Positions 25,430-34,175 of a stretch of 64,000 bases of DNA are shown in pieces. A program made the translations under genes and the position numbers. Source of the DNA: Cognatilysobacter xinjiangensis (GTDB taxonomy: Bacteria; Pseudomonadota; Gammaproteobacteria; Xanthomonadales; Xanthomonadaceae); assembly GCF_014651995.1 (NCBI RefSeq), contig NZ_BMXY01000001.1:310001-374000 (forward strand), given 5' to 3'. The first letter of the stretch is position 1. Every line of letters starts with the position of its first letter. The notes under the pieces were generated by a model. It was not told where the DNA came from and made no database searches. It was given only the letters and a program-made list of their open reading frames with translations.

Positions 25430-25993
25430 CTAGCCGATGCCGACGAACAGCGCCCACAGGCCGAGCGCCGCGAATACGGCGGCGGCGGTGAGGCGCGCGG
25501 CCTTCAGCGGCAGGCGGTCGGCGAAGCGGCTGCCGAGCAGCACGACAGGCACGTTGGCGAGCAGCATGCCGACCGTCGTGCCGGCCACCACCCACCAGAA
25601 ATCATGGAAACGCACCGCCAGCAGGACGGTCGCCACCTGCGTCTTGTCGCCGATCTCCGCGATGAAGAAGGCGATCGTGGTGGCGAAGAAGGCGCCATAG
25701 CGCGCGGCCTTGGCGTCGCCCTCGTCCAGCGTGTCGGGTTTGAGCGTCCACAGCGCCACGGCAAGGAAACTGGCGGCGACGATCCAGCGCAGCATCTCCG
25801 GTGTCAGCACGGTGGACAGCCAGTCGCCCAGCGCGGCAGCGAGCGCGTGGTTCAGCACGGTGGCGACGGTGATGCCGGCGACGATCGGCCAAGGGCGCCG
25901 GTAGCGCGCGGCAAGCATCAGGGCGAGAAGCTGGGTCTTGTCGCCGATCTCGGCAAGGGCGACCGTGCCGGTCGAAATCAGGAATGCGCTCAA
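25430..25993 (-). CDS. TMEM165/GDT1 (UPF0016) manganese exporter
   Basis: This 187-residue inner-membrane protein has six predicted transmembrane segments in two homologous halves. Each half carries the family hallmark: AEIGDKTQLLALMLAAR near residue 15 and AEIGDKTQVATVLLAVR near 110. Relatives (Gdt1, MneA, Mnx) export Mn2+, or exchange it for protons or Ca2+. The TTG start at 25993 gives the typical N-terminus (LSAFLISTGTVALAEIGDKTQ); a GTG ten codons upstream is possible. A yybP-ykoY Mn2+ riboswitch precedes it, independently supporting a role in Mn2+ detoxification. Confidence 0.9.
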   Translation of the reverse strand: MSAFLISTGTVALAEIGDKTQLLALMLAARYRRPWPIVAGITVATVLNHALAAALGDWLSTVLTPEMLRWIVAASFLAVALWTLKPDTLDEGDAKAARYGAFFATTIAFFIAEIGDKTQVATVLLAVRFHDFWWVVAGTTVGMLLANVPVVLLGSRFADRLPLKAARLTAAAVFAALGLWALFVGIG

Positions 25994-26048
25994 GGGACTG
26001 TCCGATAGGGGCCGGGCATGCACGAAGGCGAGGCACGGCCCGGCGGTC

Positions 26049-26170
26049 GCGCATCGCCTCCGGTCTTGCCCCGGATCGCCAGGCGATCCTCCGCGCGCCA
26101 CGGCCGGCTGGCCGAGTGTGTTGACGCGCGGGCCGTCGTTGCGACGGCGGACTACTCCCCGAAAGGTGCG
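26049..26170 (-). promoter_or_regulatory. yybP-ykoY manganese riboswitch
   Basis: On the minus strand the conserved aptamer blocks occur in order. They are TTCGGGGAGTAG, a GC-rich variable stem (CCGCCGTCGCAACGACGG), GCGTCAACACACTCGGCC, a variable arm, GATCGCCTGGCGATC, and GGGGCAAGACCGGAGG. The ends GCGCACCT and AGGCGATGCGC close P1. It starts four bases after a TACAAT box (26174-26179) and lies upstream of a TMEM165-type exporter gene, a known target of this class. Mn2+ binding is expected to raise expression. The RNA begins at about 26167. Confidence 0.93.
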
Positions 26171-26173
26171 CGC

Positions 26174-26179
26174 ATTGTA
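26174..26179 (-). promoter_or_regulatory. -10 box for the Mn-exporter transcript
   Basis: TACAAT on the minus strand lies just before the yybP-ykoY aptamer. No clear -35 element is seen. Confidence 0.55.
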
Positions 26180-26271
26180 CCCGCCCGCCACAGGGCCCCG
26201 CCAATCGTCGCTGCTCGCATGCCGGCCGCGGCGCGCGGTTTACGATGCGGCGCCCACCACGGAGCCGACCC

Positions 26272-27246
26272 ATGCAGTACCGCCGACTCGGATCGTCCGG
26301 CCTCAAGCTCTCCGCGCTTTCATTCGGCGCGTGGCTGACCTTCGGCAACCAGATCTCGCGCAGCGAATGCCGCAACCTGATCGCCGCCGCGTGGGACCAC
26401 GGCATCAACTTCTTCGACAACGCCGAGGGTTATGCCAACGGCGACGCCGAGCGCGTGATGGGCGACGTCATCACCGACCTGCGGCTGCCGCGCGACGGCT
26501 TCTGCGTGTCGAGCAAGGTGTTCTTCGGCTCGGCGCAGGACCCGCGGCCCACGCAGCGCGGCCTCTCGCGCAAGCACGTGCGCGATGCCTGCGAGGCCGC
26601 GCTCAGGCGCCTTCGCGTCGACGCGCTTGATCTCTACTTCTGCCATCGACCCGATCCGGACACGCCGGTCGAGGAGACCGTGTGGGCGATGGACACGCTG
26701 ATCCGCCAGGGCAAAGTGCTGTACTGGGGCACGTCGGAGTGGCCCGCGCCGCTCATCCGCGAGGCGCATCGCGTCGCCAGGGCCCATCACCTGCACGCGC
26801 CGACGATGGAGCAGCCGCAGTACAACCTGCTTCACCGCGAGCGCGTCGAGCTGGAATACGCGCCGCTGTACGCCGAGCTCGGCCTCGGCACCACGACGTT
26901 CTCGCCGCTGGCCTCGGGCCTGCTCACCGGCAAGTACGCCGAGCCCTCGGGCGACGCCCCCGCGCGGCTCGAGCGCGAGGGCATGGGCTGGCTCAAGCGC
27001 ATCGTTGTCGGCGACGAGAGCGAGCGTCGACCGGAACGGGCACGCCACTTCGCCGAGGCCGCGCGCGCTCTCGGCCATGCGCCGGCGACGCTGGCCATTG
27101 CCTGGTGCTTGCGCAATCCGCATGTGTCGACGGTGATCCTCGGCGCGAGCCGCGTGGAGCAGTTGCTGCAGAACCTCGGTGCGCTCGCGCTGGTCGACGC
27201 GCTCGACGAGGCGGCGTGGCAGCGGGTCGAAGCTGCGGCCGCATAA
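26272..27246 (+). CDS. Aldo/keto reductase, Kv-beta/YghZ-like
   Basis: This 324-residue NADPH-dependent oxidoreductase has a TIM-barrel fold. The N-terminus MQYRRLGSSGLKLSALSFGAWLTFG and INFFDNAEGYANGDAE (catalytic Asp and Tyr), VSSKVFFG (Lys) and LYFCHRPDPDTPVEETVWAMD (His region) match the AKR family close to voltage-gated K+ channel beta subunits. The C-terminal VILGASRVEQLLQNL is the NADPH-binding motif. The start at 26272 is family-typical; nine codons of open frame upstream are not. The substrate is probably a reactive aldehyde, by family inference. The gene faces the minus-strand PDZ operon across a terminator. Confidence 0.92.
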   Translation: MQYRRLGSSGLKLSALSFGAWLTFGNQISRSECRNLIAAAWDHGINFFDNAEGYANGDAERVMGDVITDLRLPRDGFCVSSKVFFGSAQDPRPTQRGLSRKHVRDACEAALRRLRVDALDLYFCHRPDPDTPVEETVWAMDTLIRQGKVLYWGTSEWPAPLIREAHRVARAHHLHAPTMEQPQYNLLHRERVELEYAPLYAELGLGTTTFSPLASGLLTGKYAEPSGDAPARLEREGMGWLKRIVVGDESERRPERARHFAEAARALGHAPATLAIAWCLRNPHVSTVILGASRVEQLLQNLGALALVDALDEAAWQRVEAAAA

Positions 27247-27270
27247 AAAAAGGCGCCGGAGACCGGCGCC
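27245..27270 (-). terminator. Terminator of the sigma/anti-sigma/PDZ operon
   Basis: On the minus strand the stem GGCGCCGG-TCT-CCGGCGCC is followed by seven T residues. It overlaps the stop codon of the convergent aldo/keto reductase gene. Confidence 0.9.
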
Positions 27271-27288
27271 GAGGGAAAGCTGTGGTGG

Positions 27289-28599
27289 TCAGTCGACCTG
27301 TCGTGGCATGGGCGGCACGGGAGGCAACGCCGGAGGCACCAGTGCCGCGACGCGCGGTGCCGGCGGTGCGGCGGGAGGCGCCGGCGGCGGTGGCGGTGGC
27401 GGCGCATCGCCCGGCGGCGGCGGCGGTGCAGGCGCGGCATGGCTCGGCGGTGCCGGCGGCACGGGCGGGGCAGGCGGTGCCGGCGGCAGCGGAATGCGCA
27501 TGGCCTTGGGCACCTTCAGCTGTGCGGTGGCGGCCTTGCGATCGCGCAGATACTCGACGCTGACCGTCGCGCCCTCGGGCTTGCCGCGCAGTGCGTCCAT
27601 GACCTCGCGCGGGCTGGCCACGCCACGACCGTCGACCTTGCGGATCACATCGCCCGACTGCAGCCCCGCCAGTTCCGGGCCCGCGCTGACCACCAGCACG
27701 CCGTCGGTGGTACCGAAGTAGCGTCCGAGGTTCGCGTCCAGCGACGCCAGGTTGAGCCCGTTCCAGCGGAACGCCTCGGCGAGCGCGAAGGAGCGACAGT
27801 TCTCGCCGTCCTTGCAGCTGCCGTCGCGCGCCAGGCGCAGGATTTCGCTGTGGACACGCGGTGAGACGCCGGGCAGCTCGGCCAGGACATCGCGGCCGGC
27901 GCCCGTGCCGTCGGTGCGGACGATGCGACGGGTGACGGTCCTGCCATCGGCGCTCGTGCTCTTGAGCACCTGCAGCGGCTGGCCCGGCTTGATTTCGACC
28001 GAATCCGCCTCGAACGTCATGCCGCCGTCTGCGCTGCCCATGAAGCGGACATCGCCGCGGGGCCTCACCTCGCTGCCGTCGGCGTTGAAGAGCGTCATCG
28101 ACGCCGAACGCCGGGGCGTCACCGATGCGGCCGCAGCCTTGCCGTCGTGCTCATAGCCGATGCGCAGCGTGCTGCCTTCCTTTATATCCGCGAGCATCGC
28201 GCGCAGGCGCTCAAGTCGCGCATTGCCGTCGGCGCCTTCGACGGGCTTGCCGTCGATGCTCAGGATGCGGTCGCCGGTACGCAGGCCGGCCTTCGCCGCG
28301 CCGCTGTCGGGTGTCACGCCGCTGACCCGCACGCCGCGCGATGCATCCGCATCCAGCAGCACGCCAAGCACGGGCCGGCTCAGGGCGCGTTGCTCGAACA
28401 CGAACACGCCGTCGTTCCTTTCGCCGAGCTCGCGCGACAGTGCGGCGACCTTCCGCGCGGTCGCCTGCAGCTCGGCACGTGCGGCTTCCAGTTCCTTCTG
28501 TTTGGCGGCGCGATCATCGGTCTGGGCGGCCGCGCCGAAGGCGACGAGCGCGCCCACCGCGAGCGCGAGCAGGGATTGGCGGGGAGATGGACGTTGCAT
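27289..28599 (-). CDS. Periplasmic two-PDZ-domain protein with Pro-rich tail
   Basis: This 436-residue exported protein has a signal peptide (cleavage near GAAAQ, residue 26) and a short coiled-coil segment (KQKELEAARAELQATARKVAALSRELGE). A first PDZ domain follows (about 70-160: LGVLLDADASRGVRVSGVTPDSGAAKAGLRTGDRILSIDG), then a linker, and a second PDZ (about 265-345: GVLVVSAGPELAGLQSGDVIRKVDGRGVASP). The last ~85 residues are almost only Pro and Ala. No protease motif (Ser-His-Asp) is present. It is the third gene of an ECF sigma/anti-sigma operon, 26 bp after the anti-sigma stop. An envelope stress-sensing or scaffold role is inferred from that context. Confidence 0.8.
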   Translation of the reverse strand: MQRPSPRQSLLALAVGALVAFGAAAQTDDRAAKQKELEAARAELQATARKVAALSRELGERNDGVFVFEQRALSRPVLGVLLDADASRGVRVSGVTPDSGAAKAGLRTGDRILSIDGKPVEGADGNARLERLRAMLADIKEGSTLRIGYEHDGKAAAASVTPRRSASMTLFNADGSEVRPRGDVRFMGSADGGMTFEADSVEIKPGQPLQVLKSTSADGRTVTRRIVRTDGTGAGRDVLAELPGVSPRVHSEILRLARDGSCKDGENCRSFALAEAFRWNGLNLASLDANLGRYFGTTDGVLVVSAGPELAGLQSGDVIRKVDGRGVASPREVMDALRGKPEGATVSVEYLRDRKAATAQLKVPKAMRIPLPPAPPAPPVPPAPPSHAAPAPPPPPGDAPPPPPPPAPPAAPPAPRVAALVPPALPPVPPMPRQVD

Positions 28600-28625
28600 G
28601 GCGACCTCGGAGTGGTGGTCTGTAA

Positions 28626-29492
28626 TCAGTCGACGCGTGCGACCGCGTCCATGGAATAACCCTGCGCGGCCATCCAGCGCTGCGTACCCTCGACGGCGGC
28701 GAGTTCCCCCAGCGTGTCGACGCGACGCCGCCACAGGTCGGCGCGTTCGGCCTCGTCCAGCGACGGCTGCGAGAGCGCGGCGTCGATGAGTTGCAGGCGA
28801 TCGTCGATGTCGGCGGTAAGCACCAGCGCCGGCCCGCTCTGCATGCCCGACTGGCGTGCCAGGGCGACCAGTGCTTCGAGGCGCGACGATTCGCCGCGAA
28901 GCTCATCGAGCGCGCGGGCGACGCCGTCCGCGCGCGCCGCACTCGCCAGTGCGGTTGTCGATGTGGCGACCGCGTCGTTTCCCGACCGCTGTGCGGTGGT
29001 CACGGCCTGTGCCGGCCGGCTCGGAGATGACGCCGTGAGACCTGCGGCCCTCTCGCGCCGCGGTGGGGTCGCCGGCGCGGCCCCGGTTACCGCCGCAATG
29101 GCTTCCGGTTCGGATGCGACCGCGCCGACGCCCGCGGCAACCGCCGGCGCGTCGTTGGCGACCGGCCCCGCATCGCGCGCCGGCATCGCATCGGACGTCG
29201 GATGCCTGGTTGCTGCGCTGCCATCGGCGGTCGCAACGACCGGCGGCAGCGACGGCTGCGAAGTCCGCATCGTCACCCGGCCGCCGACCGCCGCGACGCC
29301 GAGCGCGGCCGCCATCGCCCAGCGCGTGCGCTGCGACGACGGCCCGTGGGGTCGCGATGCGGCTGTACCTGTCGGCAGCGAGACCGCGAGACGCGACCAG
29401 GCGTCGGCTGGCGGCCCGTCGAGCGGCAGCGCCGCGAATGCCTGCTGCCAGTTGGGAATATCCGGCGTGCGCGGATGCTCGGCGTCAGCCAC
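28626..29492 (-). CDS. Probable anti-sigma factor (membrane-anchored)
   Basis: This 288-residue protein has no recognised Pfam-type domain. The N-terminal ~55 residues (WQQAFAALPLDGPPADAWSRLAVSLP) are soluble, and one hydrophobic segment follows (TRWAMAAALGVAAVGG, about 57-72). The rest is an Ala/Pro/Thr-rich extracytoplasmic stretch ending in a helical domain (RLQLIDAALSQPSLDEAERADLWRRRV). The architecture of cytoplasmic anchor, single helix and periplasmic tail fits anti-sigma factors. The gene starts eight bases inside the ECF sigma gene, implying coupled translation. The assignment rests on context and topology. Confidence 0.65.
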   Translation of the reverse strand: MADAEHPRTPDIPNWQQAFAALPLDGPPADAWSRLAVSLPTGTAASRPHGPSSQRTRWAMAAALGVAAVGGRVTMRTSQPSLPPVVATADGSAATRHPTSDAMPARDAGPVANDAPAVAAGVGAVASEPEAIAAVTGAAPATPPRRERAAGLTASSPSRPAQAVTTAQRSGNDAVATSTTALASAARADGVARALDELRGESSRLEALVALARQSGMQSGPALVLTADIDDRLQLIDAALSQPSLDEAERADLWRRRVDTLGELAAVEGTQRWMAAQGYSMDAVARVD

Positions 29493-30102
29493 GGTCGGCC
29501 TCCTCGGGTGTTTCCAGCAGCGCGCGAAGCCGACGGCCGCCGCGCGCGAGTTGCGATTTGGAGAAGCTCGCAGTGCGCTGCAACAGCCCGGCGATCTCCT
29601 CGTGGGTGTAGCCCTCGGCGTGATAGAGCCAGAGGACGCTGCGCGTCGACGGCGGCAGTCGCAGCAGTGCGCGGGTCAGCGTCGCGGCATCCGCTGCAGC
29701 GGCGGGCGGCGGTGCGAGATCCTCGAACTCGTGCTCGCCCATCGGCAGCTCGTCGTCCAGCAGCCGGCGACGGCGCAGCTTCTGCAGCGCCTCGTTCACC
29801 GCTACCTGGCGCAGCCACCCCCAGAACGGGCTGCCGCCGCGGAACGACCGCAGATTGCCGAAGACCTTCAGCATGGTGTCCTGCAGTACGTCCGCGGCGT
29901 CGTCGCGGTCGCCGCAGAGGCGCAACGCCAACGTGTAGACCGGCCGCTCGAACCAGCGGAACAGCTGCTCGAAGGCCGCGTGCTCGCCGGCGCGGGCACG
30001 TTCGAGCAGCGACGCCGGCACGTCGATCGCGAAGCTGCTGCGCGCCGGGGCGGGCGCAGCGGTCGCGGTCCGGGGTGCGTCGGCAGTCATGGCGAGCGTC
30101 AT
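29485..30102 (-). CDS. ECF-type RNA polymerase sigma factor
   Basis: This 205-residue group-4 sigma factor shows region 2 at about 35-105 (HAAFEQLFRWFERPVYTLALRLCGDRDDAADVLQDTMLKVF, with the helix-rich 2.4 part LRSFRGGSPFWGWLRQVAVNEALQKLRRR). Region 4 lies at about 140-195 (LLRLPPSTRSVLWLYHAEGYTHEEIAGLLQRTASFSKSQLARGGRRLRALL). The start may be 30102 or the second ATG at 30090, as the purine-rich GGAAGGGGG lies very close to the first. It heads an operon with an anti-sigma-like and a PDZ protein. The stimulus is unknown. Confidence 0.92.
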   Translation of the reverse strand: MTLAMTADAPRTATAAPAPARSSFAIDVPASLLERARAGEHAAFEQLFRWFERPVYTLALRLCGDRDDAADVLQDTMLKVFGNLRSFRGGSPFWGWLRQVAVNEALQKLRRRRLLDDELPMGEHEFEDLAPPPAAAADAATLTRALLRLPPSTRSVLWLYHAEGYTHEEIAGLLQRTASFSKSQLARGGRRLRALLETPEEADRG

Positions 30103-30184
30103 CCCCCTTCCAGATGCGCGGTGCGGCGAAACCGTCGCAGCCGCCCGGCGCCTATACTCGGTTCAACGACAGGGGAGGAACACC

Positions 30185-31129
30185 ATGGGCATTTCGATCG
30201 TCGGGCTTTTCATCGCCGCCGTGGTCGTCATCGTGCTGTTCAAGGCGGTGCGCATGGTGCCGCAGGGCTACGAATGGACGGTGGAAGCCTTCGGCAAGTA
30301 CACCCACACCATGTCGCCTGGCCTGCACTTCCTGATCCCGATCTACCAGGGCGTTGGCCGCAAGATCAACATGATGGAGCAGGTGATGGACGTCCCCAGC
30401 CAGGACGTGATCACCAAGGACAACGCGGTGGTCAAGGTCGACGGCGTCGTCTACTTCCAGGTGCTCGATGCGGCCAAGGCCGCCTACGAGGTGGCGACGC
30501 TGGAGATCGCCATCCTCAACTTGGTGATGACCAACATCCGCACCGCGATCGGCTCGATGGACCTCGATGAGTCGCTGTCCAAGCGCGACGAGATCAATAC
30601 GAAGGTGCTGGTGGCGGTCGACCAGGCCACGCACCCCTGGGGCGTCAAGGTCAACCGAATCGAGCTGAAGGACATCGCGCCGCCGCGCGACCTCGTGGAT
30701 TCGATGGCGCGCCAGATGAAGGCCGAGCGCGAGAAGCGCGCCAACGTGCTGGAGGCCGAGGGCTTCCGGCAGGCCGCGATCCTCAAGGCCGAGGGCGAGA
30801 AGCAGTCGAAGATCCTCGAGGCCGAGGGCGACCGCGAAGCGGCGTTCCGGGAGGCCGAGGCCCGCGAACGCCTGGCCGAAGCCGAGGCGCGCGCCACGCA
30901 GCTGGTCTCCGACGCGATCGCCGCCGGCAACGTGCAGGCCATCAACTACTTCGTCGCGCAGAAGTACATCGAGGCGTTCAAGTCGCTGGCCGAGGCGCCG
31001 AACCAGAAATTCGTGATGATGCCGATGGAGTCCAGCGGCATCATCGGCTCGATCGCCGGCATCGCCGAGCTCGCCAAGGAAGCGCTGGACCGGCCGTCCA
31101 CGCCGCGTCCGCCCGCGGTACCACGCTGA
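30185..31129 (+). CDS. qmcA: SPFH/stomatin-like protein (QmcA-type)
   Basis: This 314-residue inner-membrane-anchored band-7 protein has an N-terminal membrane helix (IVGLFIAAVVVIVLFKAV), followed by the SPFH domain (VRMVPQGYEWTVEAFGKYTHTMSPGLHFLIP). The family signature VDQATHPWGVKVNRIELKDI and an Ala/Glu coiled coil (LKAEGEKQSKILEAEGDREAAFREAEARERLAEAEA) come next. Such proteins form large oligomers that organise membrane microdomains. GGGGAGGAACACC precedes the ATG. The gene is paired with an NfeD-like gene ten bases downstream, the usual partner. Confidence 0.95.
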   Translation: MGISIVGLFIAAVVVIVLFKAVRMVPQGYEWTVEAFGKYTHTMSPGLHFLIPIYQGVGRKINMMEQVMDVPSQDVITKDNAVVKVDGVVYFQVLDAAKAAYEVATLEIAILNLVMTNIRTAIGSMDLDESLSKRDEINTKVLVAVDQATHPWGVKVNRIELKDIAPPRDLVDSMARQMKAEREKRANVLEAEGFRQAAILKAEGEKQSKILEAEGDREAAFREAEARERLAEAEARATQLVSDAIAAGNVQAINYFVAQKYIEAFKSLAEAPNQKFVMMPMESSGIIGSIAGIAELAKEALDRPSTPRPPAVPR

Positions 31130-31139
31130 GGCCATCGCC

Positions 31140-31577
31140 ATGCGCTGGGAACTTGCCACGACCGCCTGGGCGCTCGCCGCGTTGGGACTGATCGCCGCCG
31201 AGGTGATCGCACCGGGCGCCTTCATGCTATGGCTGGGCATCGCCGCGGCGGCCACCTGCCTGATCGTGTTCGCACTGCCGGAGCTGCCGGTGATCGCGCA
31301 GATGCTGGTCTTCGCCGTGCTGAGCGTGGCCTCGGTGCTCGCCTATCGCCACTGGTTCCGTGGCGCCGGACGGTCCAGCGATCAACCCGCGCTCAACCGT
31401 CGCGCCGAGCAGCTGATCGGCCGCGTCGAGCCCCTCGTCGCGCCCATCGTCGACGGCCGCGGCCGAGTGCAGATCGCCGACGCGCTCTGGGACGTGGAAG
31501 GCCCCGACCTTCCCGTCGGCACGCGTGTTCGTATCGTCGGTGTGCGCGGCATGACGCTCGAGGTGCGGCCGCAGTAA
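31140..31577 (+). CDS. NfeD-family membrane protein
   Basis: This 145-residue protein has three transmembrane segments (about 7-70) and a C-terminal OB-fold domain (LIGRVEPLVAPIVDGRGRVQIADALWDVEGPDLPVGTRVRIVGVRGMTLEVRP). NfeD proteins accompany SPFH/stomatin proteins and may act as their membrane partner; some longer versions carry a protease domain, absent here. The gene starts ten bases after the stomatin-like gene and ends 90 bp before gcvT. Confidence 0.92.
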   Translation: MRWELATTAWALAALGLIAAEVIAPGAFMLWLGIAAAATCLIVFALPELPVIAQMLVFAVLSVASVLAYRHWFRGAGRSSDQPALNRRAEQLIGRVEPLVAPIVDGRGRVQIADALWDVEGPDLPVGTRVRIVGVRGMTLEVRPQ

Positions 31578-31667
31578 TGCGCCCCGGCGCGGGTGCCCTA
31601 CGCGGGCGTCCGCGCGGTCGGCGCCGATCCGGGATAATCGTCGGCCCCAACCGGCTGCGATCCCGTC

Positions 31668-32762
<1,095 letters not shown>

Positions 32763-32870
32763 CCCGCCGCCTGCGGACGAGCGGCTGTCGCGTCCGCAGC
32801 GCTTGGCTAAACTAGCCGCGCATCGCGTCACCCACGCATCCATCGCGAACCCCACTGCACCGGAGCCCCC

Positions 32871-33263
32871 ATGAGCGAGATCCCTGGCGATTTGAAGTTC
32901 CTCAAGACCCACGAGTGGGCCCGCGTCGAAGGCGACGGCAAGGTGACCGTCGGCATCTCCGACCACGCGCAGGGGCTGCTGGGCGATCTCGTCTACGTCG
33001 AACTGCCGAACGTCGGCGACCGCGTCGAGGCAGGCAACGCCTGTGCGGTGGTCGAGTCGGTCAAGGCCGCCTCGGACGTGTATGCGCCGGTCACCGGCAA
33101 GGTCGTCGCGGTCAACTCGGCGCTCGCCGACAAGCCGGAGACGATCAACGAGGACGCCTATGGCGAGGGTTGGCTGTACCAGCTCGAGATCGAGGACGCC
33201 GAGCAGCTCAACGAACTGCTCGAGCCCGACGACTACGCCGAGCAGCTGGAAGACGATCACTGA
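32871..33263 (+). CDS. gcvH: Glycine cleavage system H protein GcvH
   Basis: This 130-residue lipoyl carrier protein shuttles the aminomethyl group between GcvP, GcvT and GcvL. Family parts are [36 protein letters not shown], the lipoylation site [10 protein letters not shown] with Lys near 65, and the C-terminal [17 protein letters not shown]. Length is the family norm. CCGGAGC precedes the ATG. A strong terminator lies 26 bases after the stop. Confidence 0.97.
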   Translation: MSEIPGDLKFLKTHEWARVEGDGKVTVGISDHAQGLLGDLVYVELPNVGDRVEAGNACAVVESVKAASDVYAPVTGKVVAVNSALADKPETINEDAYGEGWLYQLEIEDAEQLNELLEPDDYAEQLEDDH

Positions 33264-33288
33264 TCGTTCTTTTCAGGTGGTATCTCCG

Positions 33289-33323
33289 GAAGGCCGCGGA
33301 AGTCCGCGGCCTTCTTCGTTTTT
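33289..33323 (+). terminator. Terminator after gcvH
   Basis: The stem GAAGGCCGCGG/CCGCGGCCTTC encloses a four-base loop and is followed by TTCGTTTTT. Confidence 0.88.
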
Positions 33324-33791
33324 CGGTCGCTGGAACTGCGAGCGTCGGCGCCGTGCCCGATGCGGTCGGCAAGCGCTCGCGTCGACTGCGCGATGCCTGC
33401 GTCGCGACCGATGTGCGGCCGCGCGCGCGATACGACGATCGCGACGGGCGTGCCGGCGCATGCGCATGCTCTCGCCGCGGTTCGCGCAAATCGGCGCAAT
33501 CGGGCTTGTGCGACGCGCAAGCCGGTCGTTTTCTTCGCGTGGCGAACACACCGGCGACGCGTCCCGTTCGGCTTCCGTTTGGGCAGCTCCGGCTCGACGA
33601 ACGCGGGTGTGCATCGCACTGCACGCACGGCAATGCGCGATTAAAAACCGCATGTTTTCCGATGTTTTTCTTCGTGCCCGAGCGCGCGACGTGCATGGCC
33701 GCGAATGCGAGGCGGCAACGGCATCGCGTCTCGGCCCGCTCCCTCGCACTGTCACCCGTCGGGCAGGGGCGAAAAAAAATCGCCCAAGTTG

Positions 33792-33820
33792 TTGACACGC
33801 AAAAAAACGCTGATTAGGTT
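33792..33820 (+). promoter_or_regulatory. Promoter-like element before candidate sRNA
   Basis: A perfect TTGACA (33792-33797) is followed after 17 bases by TAGGTT (33815-33820), with an A-tract in the spacer. It stands in an A-rich island within a GC-rich gene desert. An inverted repeat AGGTTTCGC/GCGAAACCT overlaps its downstream end. Confidence 0.5.
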
Positions 33821-33825
33821 TCGCC

Positions 33826-33997
33826 CCAGCAGCGAAACCTGCATAAGCGAGTGAAAAAAACAGACGCGACAACGCGCAACACAAAACGGACCTCCGCCCG
33901 GAATACAAAACCGGTGGACGCAGGTTCCGTTTCCCTCGCGAAAGCACGCAGCGCATTCCGAAGCAGCCCGACCCGCCGCTCGCGGGCCGGGCTTTTT
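33826..33997 (+). ncRNA. Candidate small RNA or attenuated leader
   Basis: The interval from the predicted start of the TTGACA promoter to a strong terminator hairpin is about 170 nt and does not contain a plausible ORF. The 5' end can form the hairpin GGTTTCGC/GCGAAACC if transcription starts a few bases earlier. The middle is A/C-rich and unstructured. The 3' end is an intrinsic terminator. It could be a free sRNA, or an attenuator for the histone-like gene 180 bp further on. Confidence 0.3.
33965..33997 (+). terminator. Intrinsic terminator within the gene desert
   Basis: A 12-bp stem AGCCCGACCCGC/GCGGGCCGGGCT (one mismatch) with a five-base loop is followed by five T residues. No coding gene lies upstream on this strand for 700 bp, so it must end an RNA without an evident ORF. 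Confidence 0.75.
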
Positions 33998-34175
33998 CGT
34001 GACCGCGCCACGCGTGCGCTACAGACAGGTGCTGTCGATTTCGGCGGGTGCATGCCGCCCGCCGCTGCTTCCGTCGCATCGGTTCCAGGATGCGGCGGCC
34101 AGTCGCCGGGCTGTTCCCGCGACGTCGTCTTGAACTGGGCAATACCCCGATAGACCACTAACGAGGAGCCACCCC

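Larger units (their letters stand above)
33324..34175. other. Gene-free region upstream of the histone-like gene
   Basis: Over 850 bp shows no credible coding sequence; open frames here have Arg/Cys-rich shadow composition. Composition changes from GC-rich to locally A-rich between 33770 and 33930. The right half holds a promoter-like TTGACA, a hairpin, and an intrinsic terminator, described separately. The left half (33324-33770) shows nothing recognisable. Confidence 0.6.

Noticed and set aside
27350-27500. GGC-rich tandem repeat as a non-coding satellite
   Set aside because: It encodes the Pro/Ala-rich tail of the PDZ protein on the minus strand and is in frame with it.
31578-31667. Glycine riboswitch before gcvT
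   Set aside because: The spacer is only 90 bp and contains none of the conserved aptamer blocks.
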